From assembly GCF_003628145.1 (NCBI RefSeq), contig NZ_RBZV01000009.1, positions 124,001-188,000 of the forward strand: a DNA stretch of 64,000 nucleotides, read 5' to 3'. The notes beneath the pieces are model-generated. The model made no database searches and was not told the DNA's origin. It worked only from the letters and a program-made list of their open reading frames with translations. This DNA is from Trinickia fusca. Its GTDB lineage: Bacteria; Pseudomonadota; Gammaproteobacteria; Burkholderiales; Burkholderiaceae. The translations under genes and the position numbers were made by a program. This document shows, one piece after another, positions 45,141 to 54,022 of this stretch; the stretch's first letter is position 1, and each line of letters starts with the position of its first letter.

Positions 45141-46121
45141 ATGACACAAGAGGCGATCGGCGGGTATTTCGAACTCGAGTTGCCGCTTGCGCAGGGCGAA
45201 CTATATCCGCAGGCACGGCGGTTTCAGTCCGCGCGCGCGGCGTTTGCCGCACTGCTGATGGCTGGCCGGCCGAGCCGCATCTGGATGCCCTGGTACAACT
45301 GCGAAACGATGCTCGAGCCGCCCGAGATGGCCGGCGTACCCATCGCGCGGTATCGCATCGACACGCAGTTCGAGATCGCCGATGACATCGTGCTCGGCGA
45401 CGACGAGTGGCTGCTCTACGTCAATTACTTCGGCATCAGCGATACGAAGCTCGAGAAGCTGTTCGCGCGCATTCCTCGCGAACGCATCGTTATCGACAAT
45501 TCGCAGGCGCTGTTCGCACCCCCCGCTGATTGTCTGGCGACGCTTTATTCGCCGCGCAAGTTCTTTGGCATTCCTGATGGCGGCTACCTGATCACCAGCC
45601 GTCACATCCCTCTCCCAGACGAACAGGACATGGGCTCGATCGGGCGCTTCGAGCCACTACTGATGCGCATCGACCAAGGGCCAGAAGCCGGCTACGACGG
45701 CATCCGTGCCGCGCGTGCCACGCTGCGCGGCCAGCGGCCCAAGCGCATGTCGGCCCTCACGCAGCGCATGCTCGCACATATCGACTATCGCTCGGCCGTC
45801 GAGCGGCGTCTGCGCAACTACGCGCTTTACCACGCGCTGCTCGGTGCCGACAACGCGCTGCCCGTGCCAGCCGTGCCTGCACATGCGCCGCTCTGCTACC
45901 CGTTCTGGAATCATCGTGCGGACCTGCACGCGGCACTCGCCGCGCAGCGGATCTTCGTGGCCAAGTATTGGCCGAACATGCGTGGTGCGACGGGGACTCG
46001 CGACGATCTCGAATACCGTCTAGCCACTGAATGCCTCGCATTGCCGTGCGACCAGCGTTACGACATCGACACCGTCGAGCGCGTGGTGGCGGCGCTGCGC
46101 GAGGCCATCGCCGCCAAATAA
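45141..46121 (+). CDS. Divergent DegT-fold (aminotransferase-like) protein
   Basis: A 326-residue protein (344 if GTG 45087 is used) with a reduced DegT-type fold. It begins IGGYFELELPLAQGELYPQA and has IWMPWYNCETML, VIDNSQALF (PLP-ring Asp119) and SPRKFFGIPDGGYL with candidate PLP Lys140. It is shorter than the usual 370-390 residues. ATG 45141 is preferred because GAGG precedes it and the conserved sequence starts there. It is probably co-transcribed with the DegT gene before it. Amino transfer to a glycan precursor is possible but not proven by the motifs. Confidence 0.7.
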   Translation: MTQEAIGGYFELELPLAQGELYPQARRFQSARAAFAALLMAGRPSRIWMPWYNCETMLEPPEMAGVPIARYRIDTQFEIADDIVLGDDEWLLYVNYFGISDTKLEKLFARIPRERIVIDNSQALFAPPADCLATLYSPRKFFGIPDGGYLITSRHIPLPDEQDMGSIGRFEPLLMRIDQGPEAGYDGIRAARATLRGQRPKRMSALTQRMLAHIDYRSAVERRLRNYALYHALLGADNALPVPAVPAHAPLCYPFWNHRADLHAALAAQRIFVAKYWPNMRGATGTRDDLEYRLATECLALPCDQRYDIDTVERVVAALREAIAAK

Positions 46122-46168
46122 AACGGCGCGAATCGCGGCGTCAAGCGTTCATCGTTGCGGTGGATACT

Positions 46169-46894
46169 TCACGCCGTGCCGGACACGAGCGTTGTGCCCG
46201 AGCGCAGCATCTGGACGACGGTGTCGGGCGCATTCCACATCAGCACGTCGAGAATCGAAAGCCCCGGTTCGAAGCGATAGGGGCCTACCTCGTAGACGGG
46301 GCTTTCGAACGACAGGAATTCGAGCGCAACGTTGTGTGTGGCGAAGTCGGTAGGATCGAACAGCTCGCGGCCGCCGATCGGGTTGACGTAGCCGCTGGCC
46401 CCGAGCGCCGCGCTGATCGCAGGCGCCCAGCCGCCCGGCGGAAGCTTCTCGGGCAGCGACAACGCAAGCTCCGAACAAATGCGATACGAAAACGGCAGGC
46501 CGAGATACGCGCAGACTGCAGCCAGTCCGCGCACGTTCAGTTGGACCAGCGACGTATCGGCCTCATCGCCCATCGCCTCTTGCACGAGCGCTTCGACGGC
46601 GCGGTAATAGGGCGCCTTGTTCTTGTAGTGCGTGAGCTTGCCGAGCACGCTGCGACGCGTATCGGCCGGGTTCAGAACTTGCGCCTCGCAGGTCTTGATC
46701 GAGATCGAGCCGTTCGAGAGCGGCACGTTCACATAGTTCCAGCCGTCCTTTGGATGCAGCACGCGGTTGCGGTTCATCCAGGTCTTCGGCGTGTATTGGG
46801 TGATGTCAAACACCACCCACGCGTCGGTATGGGCAATCAGTGCGAAATGCCCGAGGTACGGGAAGAAGTACGGCTGCATGATGCCCAACTTCAC
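46169..46894 (-). CDS. WbqC-like family protein
   Basis: A 241-residue protein starting KLGIMQPYFFPYLGHFALIA, the hallmark opening of the WbqC family, followed by WVVFDITQYTPKTWMNRNRV. The family is found in O-antigen, capsule and other glycan clusters and is thought to act in making or attaching modified amino sugars, but its reaction is not settled. GTG 46894 starts it one base after the stop of the DegT-fold gene above, so translation is coupled; ATG 46879 is an alternative. It is the last gene of the minus-strand glycan operon (51033 to 46169). Confidence 0.82.
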   Translation of the reverse strand: MKLGIMQPYFFPYLGHFALIAHTDAWVVFDITQYTPKTWMNRNRVLHPKDGWNYVNVPLSNGSISIKTCEAQVLNPADTRRSVLGKLTHYKNKAPYYRAVEALVQEAMGDEADTSLVQLNVRGLAAVCAYLGLPFSYRICSELALSLPEKLPPGGWAPAISAALGASGYVNPIGGRELFDPTDFATHNVALEFLSFESPVYEVGPYRFEPGLSILDVLMWNAPDTVVQMLRSGTTLVSGTA

Positions 46895-46895
46895 G

Positions 46896-48086
46896 TCAGG
46901 CCCCCAGCTTCTCGGCGATTGCGGCAGCGTGCCTTTGAGCGAAGCGGACCCGCTCGGCGATAACTTCGACGCCCGCGCCTTCCACTTGCGCACCGATCGG
47001 CAATTGCAAAATCGATTCGCACCAGGCTTGCGTGTTCGGCAGCGCGATGCCTTGCGCGGCCGCTTCATGGCGCTGCGCGCCGAGGCCGCGGTCACCCGCC
47101 GCTTCGATGTTCTCGGCCGCGAGCACTTTGATGAGCATGTCGCGCGTGAGGCCGAAATGCTCGGCATCGATGCGGCACACGACGTTCTGGTAGTTACTTG
47201 CGGTGACGCCTGTAGGCGCGACGAACGTGAGTCCCGGGACGTCGGCGAGCTGCGTTCGATAGGCGTCGTGCAGGCGCCGGTTGCGCGCGATCAGCTGCGG
47301 CAGATCGTCGAAGTTCATCAGCGCGATCGCGGCCTGTGCCTCGGAGAGTCGACCATTGCCGGTCTTGCCAACCGGCACCGCGCGGCCCATGCCGTAGTTG
47401 CTGCGGATGTTGCGCACGTGGGCGGCCAGATCGTCATCGTCGGTGCAGATGACGGCACCTTCCGTCGCGCTGAGGATCTGGTTCGAGTGGAACGAGATGA
47501 CTTCGAGCCGGCCGAATCCGCCTACCGGCTTGCCACCGATTTCGCACGCGAACGCGTGGGCCGAATCGAAATAGAGCGTGATGCCGTAGCGGTCGGCAAG
47601 CCGCTGCAGGCCGGCCACGTCGGCGGCGCCGCCCCACAAGTTCGTCGCCAGGATGCCGCTCACGCCGTCGGCGAGATGTGGCTCGACGAGCTCGGGCGTC
47701 AGATGTCCCGTTTCATTGGAGACATCGCAGAACGCGGCCTCGGCTGCCGACCATGCCAGCGATTGGGCCGTGTTGACGAAGCTGAACGCCGGCACGATCA
47801 CCTTGCCTTTGAGTCCGAGCGCCTGGGCGGAAAGCGCCAGCGCAATCGTCGCGTTCGTCACGCACATCGCGTGGCGCACGTTCAGGTGCTCGGCAAGCCG
47901 GGCTTCGAGTTGCTGCGCCAGCGGACCGTGGTTCGTGTAGTACTGGCGCGCGAAGATGTCGCGGAACGCGGCTTCGTAGCGGTCCCAGCTCGGGAAGTTA
48001 TGCTGGCCTAGCGCCATGCGCCGCGGTAGCGCGGGCGTGCCGCCGAAGACGGCGAGGCTGGCCGGAGTCGAAGTGCGTGTGTTCAT
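46896..48086 (-). CDS. DegT-fold protein with Gln in place of the PLP lysine
   Basis: A 396-residue member of the DegT/DnrJ/EryC1/StrS family by length and sequence (GKVIVPAFSFVNTAQSLAW, LYFDSAHAFACEIGG with Asp174, NYGMGRAVP). At the Schiff-base position it reads VISFHSNQILSATEG: Gln203 stands where relatives, including both neighbours (Lys197, Lys204), have Lys. Without this lysine normal transamination is not expected. The protein may be a binding or regulatory partner of the adjacent DegT enzyme, or use another chemistry, as with ColD where His replaces Lys. It overlaps the upstream DegT gene by 4 nt (ATGA) and is followed by WbqC after one base. The coupling suggests a complex. Confidence 0.82.
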   Translation of the reverse strand: MNTRTSTPASLAVFGGTPALPRRMALGQHNFPSWDRYEAAFRDIFARQYYTNHGPLAQQLEARLAEHLNVRHAMCVTNATIALALSAQALGLKGKVIVPAFSFVNTAQSLAWSAAEAAFCDVSNETGHLTPELVEPHLADGVSGILATNLWGGAADVAGLQRLADRYGITLYFDSAHAFACEIGGKPVGGFGRLEVISFHSNQILSATEGAVICTDDDDLAAHVRNIRSNYGMGRAVPVGKTGNGRLSEAQAAIALMNFDDLPQLIARNRRLHDAYRTQLADVPGLTFVAPTGVTASNYQNVVCRIDAEHFGLTRDMLIKVLAAENIEAAGDRGLGAQRHEAAAQGIALPNTQAWCESILQLPIGAQVEGAGVEVIAERVRFAQRHAAAIAEKLGA

Positions 48087-49279
48087 AGCGGGAAACGCTC
48101 GTTGATGGCGTCGGCATGCGTGTGAATGAAGCGCAGCAGCGCGACGATTGCCTCGATATCGGCTTCACTGACGAAGTGGCCGCACGGCAGCATCAGGAAA
48201 CGCTCGGCGAGTCGCTCGGTCGCGCTCAAGTCGCCGAACACCATCGCGTATTCGGTACGCTTCTGGTGCAGTGCCGGGTAATAGTAGGGGCGCGAGAGCA
48301 TGTGCTCGGCATGCAGCATCGCGAGCACGCGTTCGCGCTTGACCGGCCAGCCGTCGAGCAGCTCGACGACGATGTTCTTGTAGCCGCATCGCTCGCTTTC
48401 GTCGAACTCGACGAGGCGCATGTTGGGCACGGTCGGGATCAAGCGCTTGTACGCGTAATAGCGTGCACGGTTGCGCACGACCTGATCGTCAACATCGTCG
48501 AGCGCGGCCAGTGCCATCGCGGCGTGGATCTCGTTCTGCTTGGCGTCGATGCCGATCGGATCGAGCGAGCCGTCGTCCTTGAGGCCGAAATGACGCATGT
48601 CGCGCAGACGTGCTGCGAGTGCGCCGTCGTTCGTCGTCACGTAGCCGCCTTCGAACGCATTGAAGAGCTTGCTCGATTGCATCGAAAAGCATTCGGCGCG
48701 GCCGCACGAGCCGATCTTGCGGCCGCGATACGACTCGTAGACCGATTCGACGGCGTCGAACAACAGTGGAATGCCCGTCTGCGCCGACAGCGCTTCGAGC
48801 CCCTCGATGTCGCAGCAGTTGACGATCGGATGCACGCCGAGGATCAACGCCGTGTTTTCGTTGATGCACAGCGCGGCTTTCTCGGCGGTGATCGACAGGG
48901 TGACGGGATCGACTTCGCAGAAATGCGGCGTGAGCCCGGCCCAGGCGACGATGTCGGCCAGGCGCCGGTAGGTCAGCGACGGCATCACGACTTCCGTCTT
49001 GCCTGGTAGCGCGAGACACTTCATCGAGAGCACGAGTCCCCAGAAGCCACCCGCGAACGACACGCAATGCTCGACGCCGTGAAACTGCGCGAGGCGCCGC
49101 TCGAGCTCGTGCTCGACCGCGCCGTGGTCGGTGTATTGGCCCGCGGCATGAAAGATCTTCGAGTAGCCGAGAAACTGTTCGACGTCGGGCTGCACCAGGT
49201 TCGATATCGAGCGGATCGTATCGAACACCGGCGCGCCGCCGAAGACGGCGAGATCGGCTGGCTGTGTCTTGCTGAACAT
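48083..49279 (-). CDS. DegT/DnrJ/EryC1/StrS-family sugar aminotransferase
   Basis: A 398-residue PLP enzyme. PLP-ring Asp174 lies in LLFDAVESVYESYRG and the Schiff-base Lys204 in CFSMQSSKLFNAFEGGYVTT. The order of blocks and the length match NDP-sugar aminotransferases. The N-terminal opening (PADLAVFGGAPVFD) resembles that of the lysine-less relative below, so the two are probably duplicates. It has an ATGA overlap with that gene and lies 55 nt after the methyltransferase gene in the operon. It presumably aminates a keto-sugar for the flagellar glycan. Confidence 0.87.
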   Translation of the reverse strand: MFSKTQPADLAVFGGAPVFDTIRSISNLVQPDVEQFLGYSKIFHAAGQYTDHGAVEHELERRLAQFHGVEHCVSFAGGFWGLVLSMKCLALPGKTEVVMPSLTYRRLADIVAWAGLTPHFCEVDPVTLSITAEKAALCINENTALILGVHPIVNCCDIEGLEALSAQTGIPLLFDAVESVYESYRGRKIGSCGRAECFSMQSSKLFNAFEGGYVTTNDGALAARLRDMRHFGLKDDGSLDPIGIDAKQNEIHAAMALAALDDVDDQVVRNRARYYAYKRLIPTVPNMRLVEFDESERCGYKNIVVELLDGWPVKRERVLAMLHAEHMLSRPYYYPALHQKRTEYAMVFGDLSATERLAERFLMLPCGHFVSEADIEAIVALLRFIHTHADAINERFPL

Positions 49280-49333
49280 GGGATTGATTGCTCCGATACT
49301 GCCAGGGTCGGTTGGCGATGAAACGCGCTCGCG

Positions 49334-50026
49334 TCAGCGCGCGCGTTCGAGCACGACGTTATAACGGTAGTGGGCTTGATAGAACGTGTCGGGCATGCGC
49401 TCGATACGCGTGCGCCATCCGCTGCGCGCAGCGAGTGCCGAGATCTGCTCGGGCGAGCGCCACTGGCCGATCTGCGAGGCCGGATCATCGAGCTCCAAGT
49501 GGTAGTCCTTGCCTTCGGGGAAGAACAGATGCGCGCGATCGCGATCGGGAAGGTTGCCGAGGAATACCGTCGTCACGTTCGAGAAGCGGGTGGCGAGCTC
49601 GCCGAGCACAGTCGCCGCTTGCTCGTCGTTCAGATATGAGAGCACCGCGTAGCACAGCACTTTCGTGAAGCGCGTGGGGTCGGCTTCGCTGTGCAGGAAT
49701 TCGCCGACATCGCCGACGGCGAACGAGAAACCGGGGCGCTGAAATTTGCGCTGCGCAACGGAAATCAGGTACTCGGAGAAGTCGACGCCGAAGTATTCGG
49801 CGCAGCCGTCGAACAGGAAATTCGACAGCGCACCGTTGCCGCAGCCGAGTTCGAGCAGATGCTCGCGGCCGTTCAACGCAAGTCCGGCGCGCATCGAATC
49901 GACGATCAGCTGAATCTGCTCGTCGGACACCGGCTTGCCATAGACGGTGCGGCGCACTTGCGCCCACAGATCGTCGGGCGGCACCGTCTTCGGGTATTCC
50001 TTATAGTCGGATTTCGGATAGTCCAT
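49334..50026 (-). CDS. Class I SAM-dependent methyltransferase
   Basis: A 230-residue methyltransferase: SAM loop LLELGCGNGALSNFLFDG (about 57-75), VDFSEYLI as motif II, and GDVGEFLH, then KVLCYAVLSYLNDEQ as the post-motif. ATG 50026 is used; a TTG at 50044 would overlap the previous stop. It lies 14 nt after the GT2 gene and is therefore co-transcribed. It probably methylates a sugar or a glycan end; the exact acceptor is not visible from the sequence. Confidence 0.82.
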   Translation of the reverse strand: MDYPKSDYKEYPKTVPPDDLWAQVRRTVYGKPVSDEQIQLIVDSMRAGLALNGREHLLELGCGNGALSNFLFDGCAEYFGVDFSEYLISVAQRKFQRPGFSFAVGDVGEFLHSEADPTRFTKVLCYAVLSYLNDEQAATVLGELATRFSNVTTVFLGNLPDRDRAHLFFPEGKDYHLELDDPASQIGQWRSPEQISALAARSGWRTRIERMPDTFYQAHYRYNVVLERAR

Positions 50027-50040
50027 GTGAGGGCGTCCGT

Positions 50041-51033
50041 TCAAACGGGGGTGGCTGCGGCACGTGCCTGCGCCGCTTGTTGTTTGCGCTGCGCGATCCG
50101 CTCGGCGACGCTGGCGCGCGCGAATGCGAAATCGGCCTGGAAGCGTTCGGAGATCAGCAGTTGGTCAGCGGGGCGCGTCGTGAGCTCTTCGAGATTTGCG
50201 TGAAGGCGCGCGATTTCGGGCAGCACGCCGACGAACTGTGCGTAGAGGTTTTGCAGCCGGCGCTTGGCCGCCTCGAGATGCGAGGGCGGCAGATTACCGG
50301 CCGCCGCTTCGCAGCGGATCATGAGCTCCCATTCGTAGAGCCCGGCGCTGAAGTTCGAACTCATCACACGCGAGGCCTGCCCGTCGTGACGGCGGAAGGC
50401 GCTCAGGTAACCGCCCACGGCGACGAGGGGTGCACGCTCGGCGATGTTCAGGAACATCGCGACGTCGCTGCCGAGAAAGTCGAGCTTGAGGCCTCGATAG
50501 TCGACGATGCGTTCGACGTCCACCTGTTCCCGATCGAGCATCACGTTGCTCGGCTCGCCGATGAAATTGTTGATCCCGCCGATCATCCGTTGCACGAGGT
50601 AGCTGCGATCGACGAGCCCGGTCTGGCCCGGTTGCAGCAGCGGCGGGGGCGTGGAGACGACCTGATTGTTACCATCGATGAGGACGCGGTCGTGAAAGGC
50701 AAGCCACGAGTCCGGGTTGACTGCCAGCGCGGACGCGAGCACTTCGACGGACGCGGGCATGAGCACGTCGTCATCGCAGAGCCACTTGACGTATTTGCCC
50801 GTGGCCCGGCGCCAGAGCGCCTGGAAGTTCAGCGTGCCCTTCTGGAAGCCGTGATGGAAGTAGCGGATGCGCGGGTCGCCGAAACTTTCGACGTGCGGCG
50901 CGAGCGCTGCATCGGGTGTGTCGTCGCCGACGAGAATTTCGATGTCCTGCAACGTCTGGCCGACGGCGCTCGTCAACGCTTGCCGCAGATACTGGGCCTT
51001 GTAGGCCGGAATCAAGATGCTGACCAACGCCAT
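50041..51033 (-). CDS. Family 2 glycosyltransferase
   Basis: A 330-residue GT-A glycosyltransferase. It opens MALVSILIPAYKAQYLRQAL, then EILVGDDTPD, and the metal-binding acidic motif is WLCDDDVLMP (about 85-94). The last 60 residues form a helical tail. It is similar along its whole length to the first 320 residues of the divergent gene at 51473, so the two arose by inverted duplication. It is first in the minus-strand operon GT2-methyltransferase-DegT-DegT-WbqC. It probably transfers a sugar onto the growing flagellar glycan or its carrier. Confidence 0.88.
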   Translation of the reverse strand: MALVSILIPAYKAQYLRQALTSAVGQTLQDIEILVGDDTPDAALAPHVESFGDPRIRYFHHGFQKGTLNFQALWRRATGKYVKWLCDDDVLMPASVEVLASALAVNPDSWLAFHDRVLIDGNNQVVSTPPPLLQPGQTGLVDRSYLVQRMIGGINNFIGEPSNVMLDREQVDVERIVDYRGLKLDFLGSDVAMFLNIAERAPLVAVGGYLSAFRRHDGQASRVMSSNFSAGLYEWELMIRCEAAAGNLPPSHLEAAKRRLQNLYAQFVGVLPEIARLHANLEELTTRPADQLLISERFQADFAFARASVAERIAQRKQQAAQARAAATPV

Positions 51034-51472
51034 ACGGCGAATCCTTTGTGTCTCGCGGTTGCCGGTTTATCGTGCGCCGTCGCGTGGAAGCCAAGCAGGG
51101 CACAGGGCGAATGTCATGCCAATGCGTGCCTCGCACACGATTCACCGCCGTATCGCCCGAGCGAGACGCAAGGCGCCTCACGCTTGAGCGGACTTTCGAT
51201 GTGCTGCAGTGTAGCGTCGCCTGTCCATGTTCAATCGGCGAAATAGACCCCGGTTTGGCCGTCAATCCTTGCATTCGGCAGCTGTTTGCCGTCGCGTATT
51301 TGACAAAATGACCCGGAAACCGCGCGCTATTCCAATGATTGAAGGCGCCGTCGGCCCCTTATGCTGCATGCCAGTGTTAATAGCCAGCATGGCGCGTATT
51401 GCATCGTGCGGCTCCCTCGGCGGCTGGGTCCATGGCCGTTCGCAGCAGGTCAATCAAGGAAGATTCCGTTTC
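51034..51472. other. Control region between two divergent glycosyltransferase genes
   Basis: A 439-nt gap from which two glycan operons are read outward. I found no gene, no clear FliA-type box and no strong hairpin. An AAGGA ribosome site for the plus-strand gene lies about 10 nt before 51473. The promoters of both operons must be in this stretch. Confidence 0.5.
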
Positions 51473-54022
51473 ATGGCAACCGTCAGCATTCTGATCCCGG
51501 CGCGTAAGGCCGACTACCTTGGCCGCGCACTGATCAGCGCGCAGCAGCAGACCTTTGGCGACATCGAAATCCTCGTCGGCGATGACACGCATGACGCCGC
51601 GCTTGCGCCTATCGTCAGCAGAATTGGCGATCCGCGGATTCGTTACTTCCACCACGGCTTCGGGGACGCACGCCGCAACGCGGAAGCGCTGTGGTCGCTG
51701 GCGCACGGCAAGTACGTCAAATGGCTCGCCGACGATGACTTACTGATGCCGACGTCGGTCGAGGTGCTGGTAGAGGCGCTTCGTCTGCATCCCGAATCGG
51801 CGCTCGCGTTCCATGCTCGCGTCCTCGTCGACGAGGACGACGCCGTTGTGCACACGCCGACCCAGATCGTCAACGTGGGCGAGCGCGCACTTGTCGACCG
51901 CAACCTGCTCGTTGCCGAAATGGTCGGCCGGATGCATAACTTCGTCGGCGAGCCCAGCAACGTCATGATCAATCGCGAACGTGCGAGCGCGGCCGATTTG
52001 TTCACGTATCGGTCCCTCAAGCTCGACTACCTCGGCGACGTCGCCATGTACCTGAATCTTGCCGAACGTGCGCCGCTCGTCGTCGTGGGCGGCTACTGGA
52101 GCATGCTGCGCCGTCATTCCGAGCAGGCTTCGCCGGCGACGAATCCGAGCTACAGCGCGGGTCTCTATGAATGGGAGCTGTTTGTGCGCGGCGAAGCCGC
52201 GGCGGGGAGCCTCAGCGGCGCAGCGTTGGCCGAGGCGGCGAACCGCTTGAGGCAGCATTACGCCGGCTTTGCAGGAGAGCTGCCCGAAATCGGGCGCCTG
52301 CTCGCCAATATCGACGAGCTCACGGCGCGCGCACCGCGTGAGCTGTTCGACAGCGAGCGTTTCCGCGCCGACTTTGCACACGCACGCGCGAGCGTCGAGG
52401 CGCGCGTGGCGCAGCACGCTCGGGCCGGTGCGACTGCACAGCGCGCGAACCAGCCGATACAGCCGCAGGCTGTCCAAGCTGCGCCGGGCGTGACGGCTCA
52501 GAAGGTCTGCTCCGTCTGCGAGCAGCAGGTCGATGCGTGGCTACCCTATCCGCATGGCGTCGACCGCTCATTCCTCGATTACATCGAGCCGGTCGGCTCG
52601 ACGCTCGAGCGCTATCTGTGTCCAAAGTGCGGTTGCAACGACCGCGAACGCCATTTGTGGCTTTACATCGCGCTGTCAGGGCTGCTCGAGCGTGCGCCCG
52701 AGATGCGCATTCTGCACATCGCACCCGAACACCACATCGAGCCGCGGGTACGTCGGCTCGCGCCACTCGAATATATCGTCGGCGACCTGTATCCGAGCGC
52801 GCCCGGACATCGACGGATCAACGCGGAGCAACTCGACTTTCCGAGCGGCCACTTCGACCTGATCATCTGCAATCACGTGCTCGAGCATGTCGATAGCCCG
52901 CAAGCTGCGCTCGCCGAATTTCATCGTTGCCTGAAGCCAGGCGGCCACTTGATTGCGCAGACGCCGTATTCGCCGGTGCTCAAGTACACGTTCGAGCTCA
53001 CGAAGGCGCCGTCGACACAATTCGCGACGCGCTACTTCGGTCAAAACGATCACGTGCGTTTCTTTGGCGCGAACATCGCCGACTACTTCCATGCAGCTGG
53101 CTTCAGCGGCGAGCTGTACCCTCATTCGACTGCGCTCGAAGGGCTCGACGAGCATGCATGGGGCGTCAACGCGCGCGAACCGTTCTTCTTGTTCACGAAG
53201 CAAGACGCGGCCGGAGGGGAGGTGCCGCGCACGGTCGCCGCGGCCACCGCGAGTGCGACGAGCGCCACAGTCGCGCCGGCCGGTATGCCCGCCGCCGCGA
53301 CTGCCACGCAAGCCGCACGCGCGGCCGGCTTGGCGGGCAAGCCGATCCGTCTCGTCTGCGCGACGCGCTGCGCACAGGAAAACTTCCTGCGCGACACGGC
53401 GCTCGGCCGCTCGCTGGCCGTGCATCGCCACGCCAATCCGCCCGAACTGCTGTTGTTCGACAAGAATTCGACCGGATTGCCCGCGCTGTACAACGCAGCG
53501 ATCGAGCAGGCGGCGTCGAGCCCGGCCATCCTCGTGTTTGTGCATGACGATGTCTCGATCTGCGATTACTTCTGGACCGATCGCGTCCGCGAGGCGCTTG
53601 GCCAGTTCGACGTGGTCGGCCTCGCAGGCAACCGCCGCCGCTCGCCGTTGCAGCCAGCATGGGCCTTCGCGACGCCTGACTTCAAGTGGGACACCGCCGA
53701 GTATCTGAGTGGTTCGGTCGGTCATGGCAAGGGCTTCCCGAGCGACGAAGTCTCGTACTTCGGCCCCGCGGGCGTCGAGTGCAAACTGCTCGACGGCCTC
53801 ATGATGATCGCCGACAGCGAGCGCCTGATCGAATCGGGCACGCGCTTCGACGAGCAATTCGACTTCCACTTCTACGACATGGATTTCTGCCGCCAGGCGG
53901 AGCTCAAGGGCCTGAGCATGGGCACCTGGCCGATCAGCGTCGTGCATGAGAGCGCTGGTGCGTTCAACACGCCGCCGTGGCGTGCCGCCTACGAACGCTA
54001 CCTGCGCAAGTATGGCCACTGA
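51473..54022 (+). CDS. Three-domain protein: GT2 - zinc/methyltransferase - second glycosyltransferase
   Basis: An 849-residue fusion. Residues 1-315: GT2 (MATVSILIPARKADYLGRAL; acidic motif DDDLLMP at 87-93), paralogous to the gene at 50041. A Gln/Ala-rich linker is at 318-340. Residues 341-575: a class I methyltransferase with a zinc-knuckle start (CSVC 346-349, CPKC 383-386), ILHIAPEH as SAM motif, and DLIICNHVLEHVD. An Ala/Thr linker is at 583-620. Residues 624-849: a second GT-A-type domain (VCATRCAQENFLRDTALG, VHDDVSICD, YDMDFCRQAELKG). A single chain could add a sugar, methylate it and add the next. ATG 51473 is the start. The stop overlaps the next gene by 11 nt. It is the first gene of the operon carrying the three GT41 genes. 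Confidence 0.85.
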   Translation: MATVSILIPARKADYLGRALISAQQQTFGDIEILVGDDTHDAALAPIVSRIGDPRIRYFHHGFGDARRNAEALWSLAHGKYVKWLADDDLLMPTSVEVLVEALRLHPESALAFHARVLVDEDDAVVHTPTQIVNVGERALVDRNLLVAEMVGRMHNFVGEPSNVMINRERASAADLFTYRSLKLDYLGDVAMYLNLAERAPLVVVGGYWSMLRRHSEQASPATNPSYSAGLYEWELFVRGEAAAGSLSGAALAEAANRLRQHYAGFAGELPEIGRLLANIDELTARAPRELFDSERFRADFAHARASVEARVAQHARAGATAQRANQPIQPQAVQAAPGVTAQKVCSVCEQQVDAWLPYPHGVDRSFLDYIEPVGSTLERYLCPKCGCNDRERHLWLYIALSGLLERAPEMRILHIAPEHHIEPRVRRLAPLEYIVGDLYPSAPGHRRINAEQLDFPSGHFDLIICNHVLEHVDSPQAALAEFHRCLKPGGHLIAQTPYSPVLKYTFELTKAPSTQFATRYFGQNDHVRFFGANIADYFHAAGFSGELYPHSTALEGLDEHAWGVNAREPFFLFTKQDAAGGEVPRTVAAATASATSATVAPAGMPAAATATQAARAAGLAGKPIRLVCATRCAQENFLRDTALGRSLAVHRHANPPELLLFDKNSTGLPALYNAAIEQAASSPAILVFVHDDVSICDYFWTDRVREALGQFDVVGLAGNRRRSPLQPAWAFATPDFKWDTAEYLSGSVGHGKGFPSDEVSYFGPAGVECKLLDGLMMIADSERLIESGTRFDEQFDFHFYDMDFCRQAELKGLSMGTWPISVVHESAGAFNTPPWRAAYERYLRKYGH

